Part shown: piece by piece, positions 25,542 to 34,452 of the stretch
How positions within the stretch are numbered: position 1 is the first letter of the stretch
Layout: each line of letters starts with the position of its first letter
Program-made: the position numbers and the translations under genes
From: Idiomarina loihiensis
GTDB taxonomy: Bacteria > Pseudomonadota > Gammaproteobacteria > Enterobacterales > Alteromonadaceae
DNA: 64,000 nt
Direction: 5' to 3'
Assembly (NCBI RefSeq): GCF_024584785.1
Contig: NZ_CP074112.1
Span: 2,542,001 to 2,606,000, forward strand
The notes under the pieces: generated by a model
What the model saw: the letters and a program-made list of their open reading frames with translations, nothing else
What the model was told of the DNA's origin: nothing
The model's database searches: none

Positions 25542-27617
25542 ATGAAACACATAATCCCCTTTATTTTATTGTTCATGTTGATGAGTTCTGCATGGGCACA
25601 GGATTCTACTGACTGGATAACCAGCTCAGAGCATCCGCACGTTCAAATCAAGTTAGATTTAGTGACCGCGCAAGCCGATCAGCAACAGTTGCAAGCCTTG
25701 CTAAAGGTTCGCTTAGAGAGCCCTTGGAAGACCTATTGGCGGGCGCCCGGAGAGGGCGGCATTCCCCCTACCGCAGAGTGGCAAACCAAGAGTAATATCA
25801 GTAGGGTGCAGTGGCAGTGGCCTGCTCCACAACGTTATCAAGTGCAAGGGATTGAAACGGTAGGCTATCAGGGCACGGTTGCCTTTCCGCTAACGTTGAC
25901 GATAGAAAACTGGCAGCAGCCAGCGCGACTACAAGGTGTGGTGACCATGTCTAGCTGCACTAACATCTGCGTGTTAACGGATTTCCCCGTTGATATCAGC
26001 TTCAATCCGGCCCAACTGGCCGCATCTGAGCAGCGGGTGTTTGAATTGCAGAAGGCACTAAGCCAAGTGCCTCGGCTAGACCATCCCGCGGTGGTCTTGG
26101 AGCGGGCAGAATGGTCAGCCAGTCAACAGCAGTTGCAACTTGAGCTTACCCACCCACAGGGCTGGCAACAGCCGGATGTCTTGGTTGATAGCTTGGCCAC
26201 GGAATTGGCAGATATGACGGTGGCACCACCACGCTTGGATATCGATGGTCAGCGGTTACTGGCTACCTTCAACATTAGCCATTGGTTAGGTGCTGCCGAG
26301 GTGGCTAGTTATCCCATTCAAATTACTGTGTTAGATGAGGCGCTAGCGGCTGAACTATCCACAACGGCGCAGGCCGTGGCGCAAGTCACTCATGCACCAG
26401 CGGTATCTAGTAGTCTTGGTTTGATGTTTGCTTTTGCGCTGCTTGGCGGGCTTATTTTAAATATCATGCCATGTGTCCTACCTGTGCTGGGGATGAAGTT
26501 GCAAAGCGTGTTGTTGATACCGCGAGAGAGAGGGCTTATTCGGCGTCAGTTCTTAGCATCGGCATTAGGTATTGTGCTGTCTTTTTGGTTGTTGGCACTG
26601 TTTATCTGGGGCCTAAAAACGAGTGGTAGCGCGCTAGGCTGGGGTATTCAATTCCAAAGCCCGTGGTTCATTGGCTTTATGGTGCTAGTCACTGGTTTAT
26701 TTACGTTCAACTTGGCTGGCCTATTTGAATTTCGATTACCTAGTAGCTGGCAAACTTGGGCTGCCCAACGTGGTGATAATTCGTACCTAGGGCATGTTGT
26801 CCAAGGCATGTTCGCGACCTTATTAGCAACGCCTTGTTCGGCCCCCTTTTTAGGAACCGCAGTAAGTTTTGCCATGGCCGCCTCTAATCTACAACTCTGG
26901 TTTATTTTCACTGGTTTAGGACTTGGCATGGCATCGCCTTGGTTATTGGTTGCAGCGCTACCATCTTTGGCTAAGTTGCTACCTAAACCGGGCCGTTGGA
27001 TGCAGATCACAAAAGTGATTTTTAGTCTGATGTTGGCGGCCACCACCCTGTGGCTATTCACTTTACTCAATAATCATTTAACTGCTGCGATGGTCTGGCT
27101 CTTAGCGTTAAGTTGGTTAGTAGTAGCCGCGCTACTGGTGATTAGAACTTACGGCAAACAAGGACTGTTGATTGCCGTGGCCAGTAGCTTGTTAGTGGTA
27201 GCTGCGGTAGCCGTCACCGCTAGTCTTACCAGCGCTAAATGGGCTAGTGGCCCGCGCCCCGATCACGTTTGGGTAGGCTTAAATGAAGCGGAGATCAGCC
27301 GGGCCGTGGCCCAAGGTCAAGTGGTGTTTGTCGATATTACCGCTGATTGGTGTATTACCTGCAAGGCCAACAAAATAGGGGTGCTATTACAGCAGCCCGT
27401 ATATCAATTGTTGCAAGACCCACAGGTGGTGACCATGCAAGGTGACTGGAGCCAAGCCAATGACCAAGTCACTCAGTATTTACGCAAATATCAGCGTTAT
27501 GGGGTGCCCTTTAATCGGGTTTATGGTCCAAATGCCCCTGCGGGCATCGATCTACCTGTGATTCTAACGGCCGAGGCTGTTAGTGCCGCAATCGACCAAG
27601 CCGCGGGGAGAGAATAA
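25542..27617 (+). CDS. scsB: ScsB/DsbD-type membrane thiol-disulfide reductase
   Basis: A 691-residue three-part protein. A signal peptide (MKHIIPFILLFMLMSSAWA) leads a periplasmic domain with a C-x3-C pair (VTMSSCTNICVLT). A membrane core of about 8 helices carries the two DsbD cysteine motifs (NIMPCVLPVLGMKL and ATPCSAPFLGTA). A C-terminal thioredoxin domain has DWCITCKANK. It carries electrons from cytoplasmic thioredoxin to periplasmic partners, here probably ScsC and ScsD. The large N-terminal domain marks the ScsB rather than the CcdA or classical DsbD branch. It overlaps scsD by one base (TAATG). Confidence 0.9.
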   Translation: MKHIIPFILLFMLMSSAWAQDSTDWITSSEHPHVQIKLDLVTAQADQQQLQALLKVRLESPWKTYWRAPGEGGIPPTAEWQTKSNISRVQWQWPAPQRYQVQGIETVGYQGTVAFPLTLTIENWQQPARLQGVVTMSSCTNICVLTDFPVDISFNPAQLAASEQRVFELQKALSQVPRLDHPAVVLERAEWSASQQQLQLELTHPQGWQQPDVLVDSLATELADMTVAPPRLDIDGQRLLATFNISHWLGAAEVASYPIQITVLDEALAAELSTTAQAVAQVTHAPAVSSSLGLMFAFALLGGLILNIMPCVLPVLGMKLQSVLLIPRERGLIRRQFLASALGIVLSFWLLALFIWGLKTSGSALGWGIQFQSPWFIGFMVLVTGLFTFNLAGLFEFRLPSSWQTWAAQRGDNSYLGHVVQGMFATLLATPCSAPFLGTAVSFAMAASNLQLWFIFTGLGLGMASPWLLVAALPSLAKLLPKPGRWMQITKVIFSLMLAATTLWLFTLLNNHLTAAMVWLLALSWLVVAALLVIRTYGKQGLLIAVASSLLVVAAVAVTASLTSAKWASGPRPDHVWVGLNEAEISRAVAQGQVVFVDITADWCITCKANKIGVLLQQPVYQLLQDPQVVTMQGDWSQANDQVTQYLRKYQRYGVPFNRVYGPNAPAGIDLPVILTAEAVSAAIDQAAGRE

Positions 27618-28141
27618 TGTCGCAGCCAAAGCAATCCAGCAAATGGCTCAAGCTGCTCAAAAATATTGCCGCCATGGTGGTGATGTTTATGCTGATTAGT
27701 ACGGCTGTAGATGCGTGGCGAGGCCGTAATCTCGATCCGCAAGCGGTGCCGCTGATGACCTATACCGATCTACAAGGAACGACAGAAGATTGGTTGGAAC
27801 GCAGTTACAGTGAACCTGTCATTGTGTATTTTTGGGCCACTTGGTGTCCGGTGTGTACGTACGTAACGCCAACGGTGAATTGGATGGCAGCCGATTATCC
27901 GGTGGTCACGGTAGCGTTACGTTCGGGGTCTGATGCCAAGGTTGCGCATTATTTGGAGCAACAAAATTACCAACTCATTACGGTGAACGATCCACTGGGA
28001 CAAGTGGGGCAGCAGTGGCAAATAACGGCTACCCCTACTGTCGCCATCGTTCATGAAGGCGAAATTGTTTCTTATACCACTGGTATCACCACGCCAACTG
28101 GCTTATGGTGGCGGCGCTGGTGGGCAAGTTTTTCTGGTTAA
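27617..28141 (+). CDS. scsD: ScsD-type membrane-anchored thioredoxin-like protein
   Basis: 174 residues: one N-terminal TM anchor (about 12-30, IAAMVVMFMLISTAV) and a periplasmic thioredoxin fold with active site FWATWCPVCTYVTP and cis-Pro loop ITATPTVAIV. It is probably reduced by ScsB and acts in periplasmic disulfide or copper-stress handling. Translationally coupled to scsB. Confidence 0.85.
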   Translation: MSQPKQSSKWLKLLKNIAAMVVMFMLISTAVDAWRGRNLDPQAVPLMTYTDLQGTTEDWLERSYSEPVIVYFWATWCPVCTYVTPTVNWMAADYPVVTVALRSGSDAKVAHYLEQQNYQLITVNDPLGQVGQQWQITATPTVAIVHEGEIVSYTTGITTPTGLWWRRWWASFSG

Positions 28142-28153
28142 TTGGAGAGTAGT

Positions 28154-28891
28154 ATGACGTTCAAATCTTTGTTTTTCGGCACCCTGATGGCCCTCGGCTT
28201 AGCTACCTTGGGCGCTACTGCACAAGCACAGCAGGCCAATCAACAAGCACAACAACTTGAACAGTTAGTCGGTTTGTTAAAGCAGCATCCCGAAGTGATT
28301 GGTGACGTGCTAAATAGTGTTGAGCGTTACATTGAGGGCAAAGAAGCCAGCCGTAATGCTCAAGCTAAATATGAAAGCTGGTTATACGACAACGACAAGG
28401 TGCAACCTTGGTATGGCGCAGCCGATCCCAAACTGACCGTGCTGGTTTATACCGATTACGATTGCCCTTATTGCAAACGCATCGAGCCTCATTTACAGCG
28501 GTTAGTGGAAGAGTTTGATGGGGTTAAGGTGATTAATATTGTGGTGCCGTTACGCCAGCAACAAACAGAGGGTAGTAACGTTAACCCCTCTGAGTTCGCC
28601 ATGAATGTGTGGCAGCATCAACCTGAGCAATACCCTGAAGTAGCCAAGCTGCTTTACGCTAAAAACGGCTTACACACAGCTCAATCGATAGAGCATGTGG
28701 CCCGCTTAACAGGAACACGCGGACAACTCAATAATCCCCAAGTTGCTCGTCGTAACTTGATGGAAAACTACAAAGCTTTTAGCGATTTTGGCTATCGCGG
28801 CACCCCAACCATTGTGGTGGGCAGCGCAGTGATTCCTGGCTTTGTGGAATACGACCAATTACAAGCCTTAGTGCAAGAGATGCTGGATTAA
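28154..28891 (+). CDS. scsC: ScsC-type periplasmic disulfide isomerase (DsbA-fold)
   Basis: About 245 residues from ATG 28154, preceded by GGAGAG; an in-frame TTG four codons earlier is less likely. Signal peptide to about residue 25 (ATLGATAQA). A helical N-terminal stalk (QQAQQLEQLVGLLKQHPEVI) resembles the trimerisation arm of Proteus ScsC. Then comes a DsbA-like domain with YTDYDCPYCKRIEP and cis-Pro loop YRGTPTIVVG. The CPYC site and stalk suggest isomerase activity kept reduced by ScsB. It is the last gene before the transposon; before the insertion it converged closely on yhiN. Confidence 0.88.
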   Translation: MTFKSLFFGTLMALGLATLGATAQAQQANQQAQQLEQLVGLLKQHPEVIGDVLNSVERYIEGKEASRNAQAKYESWLYDNDKVQPWYGAADPKLTVLVYTDYDCPYCKRIEPHLQRLVEEFDGVKVINIVVPLRQQQTEGSNVNPSEFAMNVWQHQPEQYPEVAKLLYAKNGLHTAQSIEHVARLTGTRGQLNNPQVARRNLMENYKAFSDFGYRGTPTIVVGSAVIPGFVEYDQLQALVQEMLD

Positions 28892-28903
28892 AACGCTCGT
28901 GAT

Positions 28904-28909
28904 TTTAGA
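28904..28909. repeat. Left flanking direct repeat of the Tn7-like element
   Basis: TTTAGA immediately outside the left end; an identical TTTAGA lies immediately outside the right end (35735-35740). Tn7 transposition duplicates 5 bp; the sixth matching base may be chance or part of the element. Confidence 0.85.
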
Positions 28910-28918
28910 TGTGAACTA

Positions 28919-28939
28919 ACAATAAAGTTTGTACACTAA
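28919..28939 (+). repeat. TnsB-type binding repeat, left end
   Basis: A 21-bp unit beginning ACAATAAAGTTTGTACAC, 20/21 identical to the outer right-end unit at 35705-35725. A looser ACAATCACATTGAAATTTAT occurs at about 28970-28990. Confidence 0.75.
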
Positions 28940-29001
28940 TTGCGGGGCTAATTTTACGAAAATCTACAATCACATTGAAATTTATGGTGTTTTCGTGATT
29001 G

Positions 29002-29724
29002 TCAGGTCACGCTATCAATAAAGTCTTTATGACATTTTTTTCGAAAATCAGCGGTATTGAACTCGGTTGGGCAAAACAAATCAAAGTATGTGACAAAGTA
29101 TTTTTTGTCTTTTCGTAAATCTCCAGTCCAGTTTATTTCCGTGGTAGTTCTCTTTAACACATAGGAAAACAGTCGATCATTTAGGAGCTTGACCAAATTC
29201 TCGCACACAGAGCCTATTTCCTGGATTGCTGCAAAATTAACATCGATAGGCTTCTCTAGAAAAGTGTTGTGCTCATCTAAGCCAAGCTCTATAGCATTCT
29301 TAGACCCTAGCAGACCGGCTCTATGTACAACACAATGCCGTAAATGACCAACAATATTGTAATCAGCGAGTGCTTCATTAATCTCAGAGTCTTTTTGGAG
29401 AGCGATTTGAATTCCTAAAAATTCCTTAAACGCATCTTTAATGTTTTTCGGGTTGTGAAAAGAAACGCTTTCTAGAAGCGCTTCAGGAAGGAGTTCTTGT
29501 GAATGGAAAACTGCGGCGCCATATGAAAGCGGGCGTCCGTAACTGCTGCGTCTAGATAGATTGTCCACTAGAAGCAATCTACGAATTATTGCTCGGCAAT
29601 AACTTTCAACTGATGATACGAACCCTAAAATAACCAAGCTGGTTAATTGTCTCCATTCATCCGACTCGTCTTGAGCGAGATGCCGATACTCGGAATTGCC
29701 GTCGTCCCTCAAGCCACACCCCAA
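29002..29724 (-). CDS. HEPN-domain protein (probable RNase-like)
   Basis: 240 residues as drawn from a TTG codon; the frame stays open 45 codons further upstream (to about 29859) with no ATG, so the true start is unknown or the gene is 5'-truncated. Helical throughout, with the HEPN catalytic signature R-[HND]-x3-H as RHCVVH (GHLRHCVVHRAG) near residue 130. The N-terminal helix EWRQLTSLVILGFVSSVESYC fits HEPN-fold proteins of the RiboL-PSP/MAE_28990 kind. HEPN proteins are metal-independent RNases common in toxin-antitoxin and phage-defence systems. No partner antitoxin (MNT) is adjacent. Sitting next to the transposon left end, it is a typical Tn7-cargo position. Confidence 0.6.
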   Translation of the reverse strand: MGCGLRDDGNSEYRHLAQDESDEWRQLTSLVILGFVSSVESYCRAIIRRLLLVDNLSRRSSYGRPLSYGAAVFHSQELLPEALLESVSFHNPKNIKDAFKEFLGIQIALQKDSEINEALADYNIVGHLRHCVVHRAGLLGSKNAIELGLDEHNTFLEKPIDVNFAAIQEIGSVCENLVKLLNDRLFSYVLKRTTTEINWTGDLRKDKKYFVTYFDLFCPTEFNTADFRKKCHKDFIDSVT

Positions 29725-31154
<1,430 letters not shown>

Positions 31155-31172
31155 CCACGGTTTGGTTCATCG

Positions 31173-31209
31173 AAGCCGCCGGAGCATTGTTTGCTCCAGC
31201 GGCTTTTTT
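31173..31209. terminator. Intrinsic terminator after katG fragment
   Basis: AAGCCGC-c-GGAGCA, loop TTGTT, TGCTCC-a-GCGGCTT, then TTTTT: a 13-bp stem with one mismatch. It probably also ends the converging 31208-31864 gene. Confidence 0.88.
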
Positions 31210-31864
31210 AATCCTCTTCAAAGCGTTGCAACTCGCTTAGTTGCAACTGTGCTTTGCGCAAACTGGAACCGGTGACGGAATCTTCCATATAGCGAGCTAG
31301 TTTTGGCCGTTTGCTGCTGCGTGACCAGCGGTGAAACAACGCCGTGCTAAGCAACCCGATGGCGCCCACTGCTATACCTGACCAGACTGTCCAGGGCGTA
31401 TGGGCATACAAATCAACGCCCGTGAGACCTATCAGCACCATCAGCACGGGTACCCACATAAACCACCAGGGCAGACCGGCGATCATGCCGCTTATCACGT
31501 AGTAACGACGCACCTGCGCCAATTGCTTTTGAATGGCGAGTACGGGAGCCGCGTAATCGACTGACCGGAGTTTGCCCAACACCACCCCGGCGGTAATGAT
31601 CACGATGACACCATAAGCATGCACCACAATGCCGGCAATCATAGTCGCAACAGGCTTTGCCGAGGTGTTCCACAACAGAACGGCCAGCAGAATAAAAACT
31701 ATCCCAAATAGCATCTGCAGGCATTGGCCCATAATCAAAGGCCACAAACTGCTGCGTACCTTGTCGAGCCGTTGGTCGCGCAATAACTGCCAGGTTAAGC
31801 GATTTTCTCGCTCGAAGCGCTTATCGATAGCTTGCCAGGCCGCTTTTAGTTCATGAGTTTCCAT
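31208..31864 (-). CDS. Membrane protein paired with an ECF sigma factor
   Basis: 218 residues, unknown family. The N-terminus (METHELKAAWQAIDKRFERE) is cytoplasmic and amphipathic, followed by four TM helices in two hairpins (about 42-66, 75-97, 124-147, 154-176), then a basic tail. It lies 63 bp downstream of an ECF sigma gene in the same direction. Membrane proteins in that position are often anti-sigma factors, but no zinc or ASD motif is visible, so anti-sigma function is only inferred from position. Confidence 0.6.
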   Translation of the reverse strand: METHELKAAWQAIDKRFERENRLTWQLLRDQRLDKVRSSLWPLIMGQCLQMLFGIVFILLAVLLWNTSAKPVATMIAGIVVHAYGVIVIITAGVVLGKLRSVDYAAPVLAIQKQLAQVRRYYVISGMIAGLPWWFMWVPVLMVLIGLTGVDLYAHTPWTVWSGIAVGAIGLLSTALFHRWSRSSKRPKLARYMEDSVTGSSLRKAQLQLSELQRFEED

Positions 31865-31927
31865 GGTGATGTCCTTTGCTTAATTTGTTACTTACTTTGT
31901 TACTTCATTTGCCGCTTAAGTGCATGT

Positions 31928-32446
31928 TCACAGCTCATCGTGTAAGCGCTGTTTCAGCCGACCAATCTTGGTCGAAACATTGCTTTCCGTAATACCCAGA
32001 ATGTCAGCAATTTCCCGCTGCGAATGCTCTTCCAGATAGAGCAACAGTAAGGCTTTGTCCAAAGCTGTCTGGCGCTCAATAAAGTTATGTAATAGCAGGC
32101 GGTGATGGGTCATCTCAGATGTTTGCTCAGCCGTTTGCGGATCTGCAACCAGGTGATGCTCTTCGCTCATTGACACCAGGTTCCGTCGATGCGGCGACTG
32201 GTTGCGCAAATAGCTAATGGCGACATTTAATGCAATGCGATACATCCAGGTCGAAAAAGTGCGAGTCGGGTCAAAGTCAGGCCATGCGCGCCATAACTGA
32301 GTCGCCATTTCCTGCAGCAGATCAGCTCGGTCATCCGGCTGCCAGCAGTATGTATTGGCGACTTTGAACAAAATACCGCGATGTGACTCGAGTAATTGCT
32401 CAAACGCTTCCGTGTTTTGGATCATTGGCTCTGCTCTGTCATTCAT
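31928..32446 (-). CDS. ECF-type RNA polymerase sigma factor
   Basis: 172 residues. Sigma region 2 (LLESHRGILFKVANTYCWQP, then DLLQEMATQLWRAWPDFDPT and FSTWMYRIALNVAISYLR) and region 4 (ALDKALLLLYLEEHSQREIA, then GITESNVSTKIGRLKQRL) are complete. The start may be this ATG or the one seven codons on. The adjoining membrane protein is its likely regulator. The gene is intact, but its upstream DNA is cut by the IS3 element 134 bp away, so its original promoter may be partly lost. Confidence 0.85.
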   Translation of the reverse strand: MNDRAEPMIQNTEAFEQLLESHRGILFKVANTYCWQPDDRADLLQEMATQLWRAWPDFDPTRTFSTWMYRIALNVAISYLRNQSPHRRNLVSMSEEHHLVADPQTAEQTSEMTHHRLLLHNFIERQTALDKALLLLYLEEHSQREIADILGITESNVSTKIGRLKQRLHDEL

Positions 32447-32641
32447 CGTTGATCGGCTCTGGTTCGTGTTACTTGCGACAGTGATTCGCTGATTTAATAC
32501 TTATCTCACACTGTGAGTAAAATTTTTATTCAAACGAGTTATGAATGTCACAAAAGCTTAAATGAACTGTCAACGGCAGTGAATCGCCACTGATTTGCTA
32601 GACACCTCGTAGCCATAGATAATGGCATACAAGAGGTGCTT

Positions 32642-32995
32642 ATGACCAACAAACGATACCCCGACGAATTTAAAATCGAAGCAGTCCGCCAGATCACCGA
32701 CCGAGGTCACTCGGTAGCTGATGTTTCCAAGCGGCTCGATGTTTCAACTCACAGCCTTTATGCCTGGGTTAAGAAATTTGGCCCGGATGCCGAGGCAAAC
32801 AAGAGCCGTAATGAGGAACAGGCCGAGCTGAAGCGACTACGCAAAGAGCTCCAACGCGTCACAGAAGAGCGTGACATTTTAAAAAAAGCCGCGCGTACTT
32901 CGCGAAGCAGTCCGACTAAGGTACGCCTTTATCAAAGAGCACAAGGACTGCTGGCCAGTACGAAAGCTGTGCCGACTTCTGGAAGTGAACCCTAG
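32642..32995 (+). CDS. IS3-family OrfA (frameshifted C-terminus)
   Basis: Start ATG 32642 with AGAGG upstream. Helix-turn-helix (YPDEFKIEAVRQITDRGHSV) and a leucine zipper (ELKRLRKELQRVTEERDILK). After the A7 slippery run and GCCGCG, an extra CG dinucleotide seems present: removing it gives ...KKAAYFAKQSD-stop, the usual OrfA ending. As it stands, the frame reads on into a nonsense tail. orfB is therefore in the +1 frame relative to orfA instead of the -1 normal for IS3, which would block the OrfAB fusion. Confidence 0.8.
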   Translation: MTNKRYPDEFKIEAVRQITDRGHSVADVSKRLDVSTHSLYAWVKKFGPDAEANKSRNEEQAELKRLRKELQRVTEERDILKKAARTSRSSPTKVRLYQRAQGLLASTKAVPTSGSEP

Positions 32996-33797
32996 TGGGT
33001 TTTATGCGTGGCTCAAAAATCCCCGCTCAAAGCGCCAGAAGCGTGATACGCGTCAGGCTGGCCTGATCAAGCAATTCTGGCTCGAATCAGGTGGTGTATA
33101 TGGCTATCGAAAAATATACAGCGATATGCGTGAGTACGGCGAAAACATTGGCGTCAATCGCGTTCATCGACTGATGAAGCTTAGCAAAATTAAGGCTCAG
33201 GTCGGTTACAATAAACCACGTCATCGCGGCGGTAGTGTTCATGTCGTCTCGCCGAACAGACTTAATCGTCAGTTCAGCACGGATAAACCAGACCAAGCTT
33301 GGGTGACTGATGTCACGTATATCAAAACTCACGAAGGCTGGCTTTATCTCGCGGTAGTAGTCGACCTATTCTCACGTCGCGTGGTTGGCTGGTCGATGCA
33401 ACAGCGAATGACCAAAGAGTTGGTGCTTGATGCGCTACTCATGGCGGTATGGCGGAGAAATCCCCAACAAACCGTTACCGTTCACTCGGATCAAGGAAGT
33501 CAGTGCACGAGTCACGACTGGAGTACATTCCTTAAAAGCCATAATTTAGAAGGAAGCATGAGCCGTCGCGGAAACTGTCACGACAATGCGGTTGCTGAAA
33601 GCTTTTTCCAACTTCTAAAGCGTGAGCGTATTAAACGAAGGGTGTATTCAAATCGAGATGATGCACGTCGCGATATTTTTGATTACATCGAAATGTTTTA
33701 CAACGTGAAACGCCGACATGGTTTTAACGATCAGCTTTCACCAGTAGAGTATGAAAAACGATTTAAAAACGAGGCTACTGAGTGTCTAGTGAACTAG
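32985..33797 (+). CDS. IS3-family OrfB (DDE transposase domain)
   Basis: 270 residues from GTG 32985; the natural reading frame extends upstream to RYAFIKEHKDCWPVRKLCRL, since OrfB is normally made as an OrfAB fusion. HTH_21 region (SGGVYGYRKIYSDMREYG) and DDE core: D in WVTDVTYI, D in TVHSDQGSQCTS, E in NAVAESFFQLLKRE. The catalytic part looks intact, but the frame relation to OrfA is disturbed. Confidence 0.85.
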   Translation: MNPSGFYAWLKNPRSKRQKRDTRQAGLIKQFWLESGGVYGYRKIYSDMREYGENIGVNRVHRLMKLSKIKAQVGYNKPRHRGGSVHVVSPNRLNRQFSTDKPDQAWVTDVTYIKTHEGWLYLAVVVDLFSRRVVGWSMQQRMTKELVLDALLMAVWRRNPQQTVTVHSDQGSQCTSHDWSTFLKSHNLEGSMSRRGNCHDNAVAESFFQLLKRERIKRRVYSNRDDARRDIFDYIEMFYNVKRRHGFNDQLSPVEYEKRFKNEATECLVN

Positions 33798-33804
33798 TGG
33801 CGAT

Positions 33805-34452
33805 TCAAAGCTCACTTATGAGAAATGTCCCAGTCTTAATTTCTGATAATGTCAACTCTGCGATACCAATATCAACTCTATTGTTTCGCCGCAAAGGTGC
33901 CGTAATCCATTGAATGTTTTGCGATATGATTTGGTTTTCCGCTGTCTTCGTGAAAATATGAAAGGGAACGCCAAGCAATTGCCACCAAGTGCGTTCGATT
34001 TCTAATTTTTCAGCACTTCTTAAGTTACTTAATTGATTCGATGGTTTGGCGCTAACAGCTTCATACCATACTTTTTCGCCGTCAGAGCAAGTAAGGAGAA
34101 AGTCAGTAGTCATTACTGAGAGCGACTTCGTCCTAGGTATAACCGGATGTTTAAGTCCAAGGGTCTTCGATATACGAACACTTAAGTCTATTGGTAGGAG
34201 AGGGAATTGTTCCCGAATATCGATAACTTGATCACAAAATTCAGCAATGTAGAAAAAGCAACTTTCGTGCTCCGAGAGCATATGATGGTCGCGTTTAGAT
34301 TTAAGCCCCAAAATTTTTGCACTATTACCTACCGATGGCACATCCTGAACTCGCACCCAAGGCTTATAATCATGCTCGCGACCTAGGCCATACTTGTTTT
34401 TTAAAGCACGCCTGAAGTCATCAAGAGTTTCTAATTTTCGCTGTCGGCTCAT
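33805..34452 (-). CDS. tnsA: TnsA-like transposon endonuclease, C-terminally truncated
   Basis: 215 residues from MSRQRKLETLDDFRRALKNK, preceded by GGAG. TnsA hallmarks: DYKPWVRVQDVPS near residue 28, DIREQFPL (catalytic Asp in a restriction-enzyme-like fold), the MTTDFLLT motif and the SAKPSNQL...EKLEIERTWWQ stretch with the catalytic Lys. E. coli TnsA has 273 residues; this one ends where the IS3 inverted repeat supplies its stop codon, so the C-terminal TnsC-binding domain is mostly gone. It overlaps tniQ by 32 nt. Confidence 0.85.
   Translation of the reverse strand: MSRQRKLETLDDFRRALKNKYGLGREHDYKPWVRVQDVPSVGNSAKILGLKSKRDHHMLSEHESCFFYIAEFCDQVIDIREQFPLLPIDLSVRISKTLGLKHPVIPRTKSLSVMTTDFLLTCSDGEKVWYEAVSAKPSNQLSNLRSAEKLEIERTWWQLLGVPFHIFTKTAENQIISQNIQWITAPLRRNNRVDIGIAELTLSEIKTGTFLISEL

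Larger units (their letters stand above)
32580..33807 (+). mobile_element. IS3-family insertion sequence
   Basis: A 1228-bp element with imperfect terminal inverted repeats starting TGAATCGCCACT at both ends (left 32580, right end complement of 33807); the two 26-bp ends differ mainly at positions 13-19. It encodes OrfA and OrfB. The 3 bp outside the ends are CAG and AAG, so no target duplication remains. The right end truncates tnsA, whose stop codon TGA is supplied by the first three bases of the inverted repeat. This is consistent with an IS-mediated deletion. Confidence 0.9.

Noticed and set aside
29002-29724. Complete HEPN-MNT toxin-antitoxin pair
   Set aside because: No nucleotidyltransferase-like gene lies on either side; only the HEPN member is seen.
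32580-33807. The IS3 element as recent and active
   Set aside because: No target duplication, inverted repeats diverged at several positions and the orfA/orfB frame relation disturbed.
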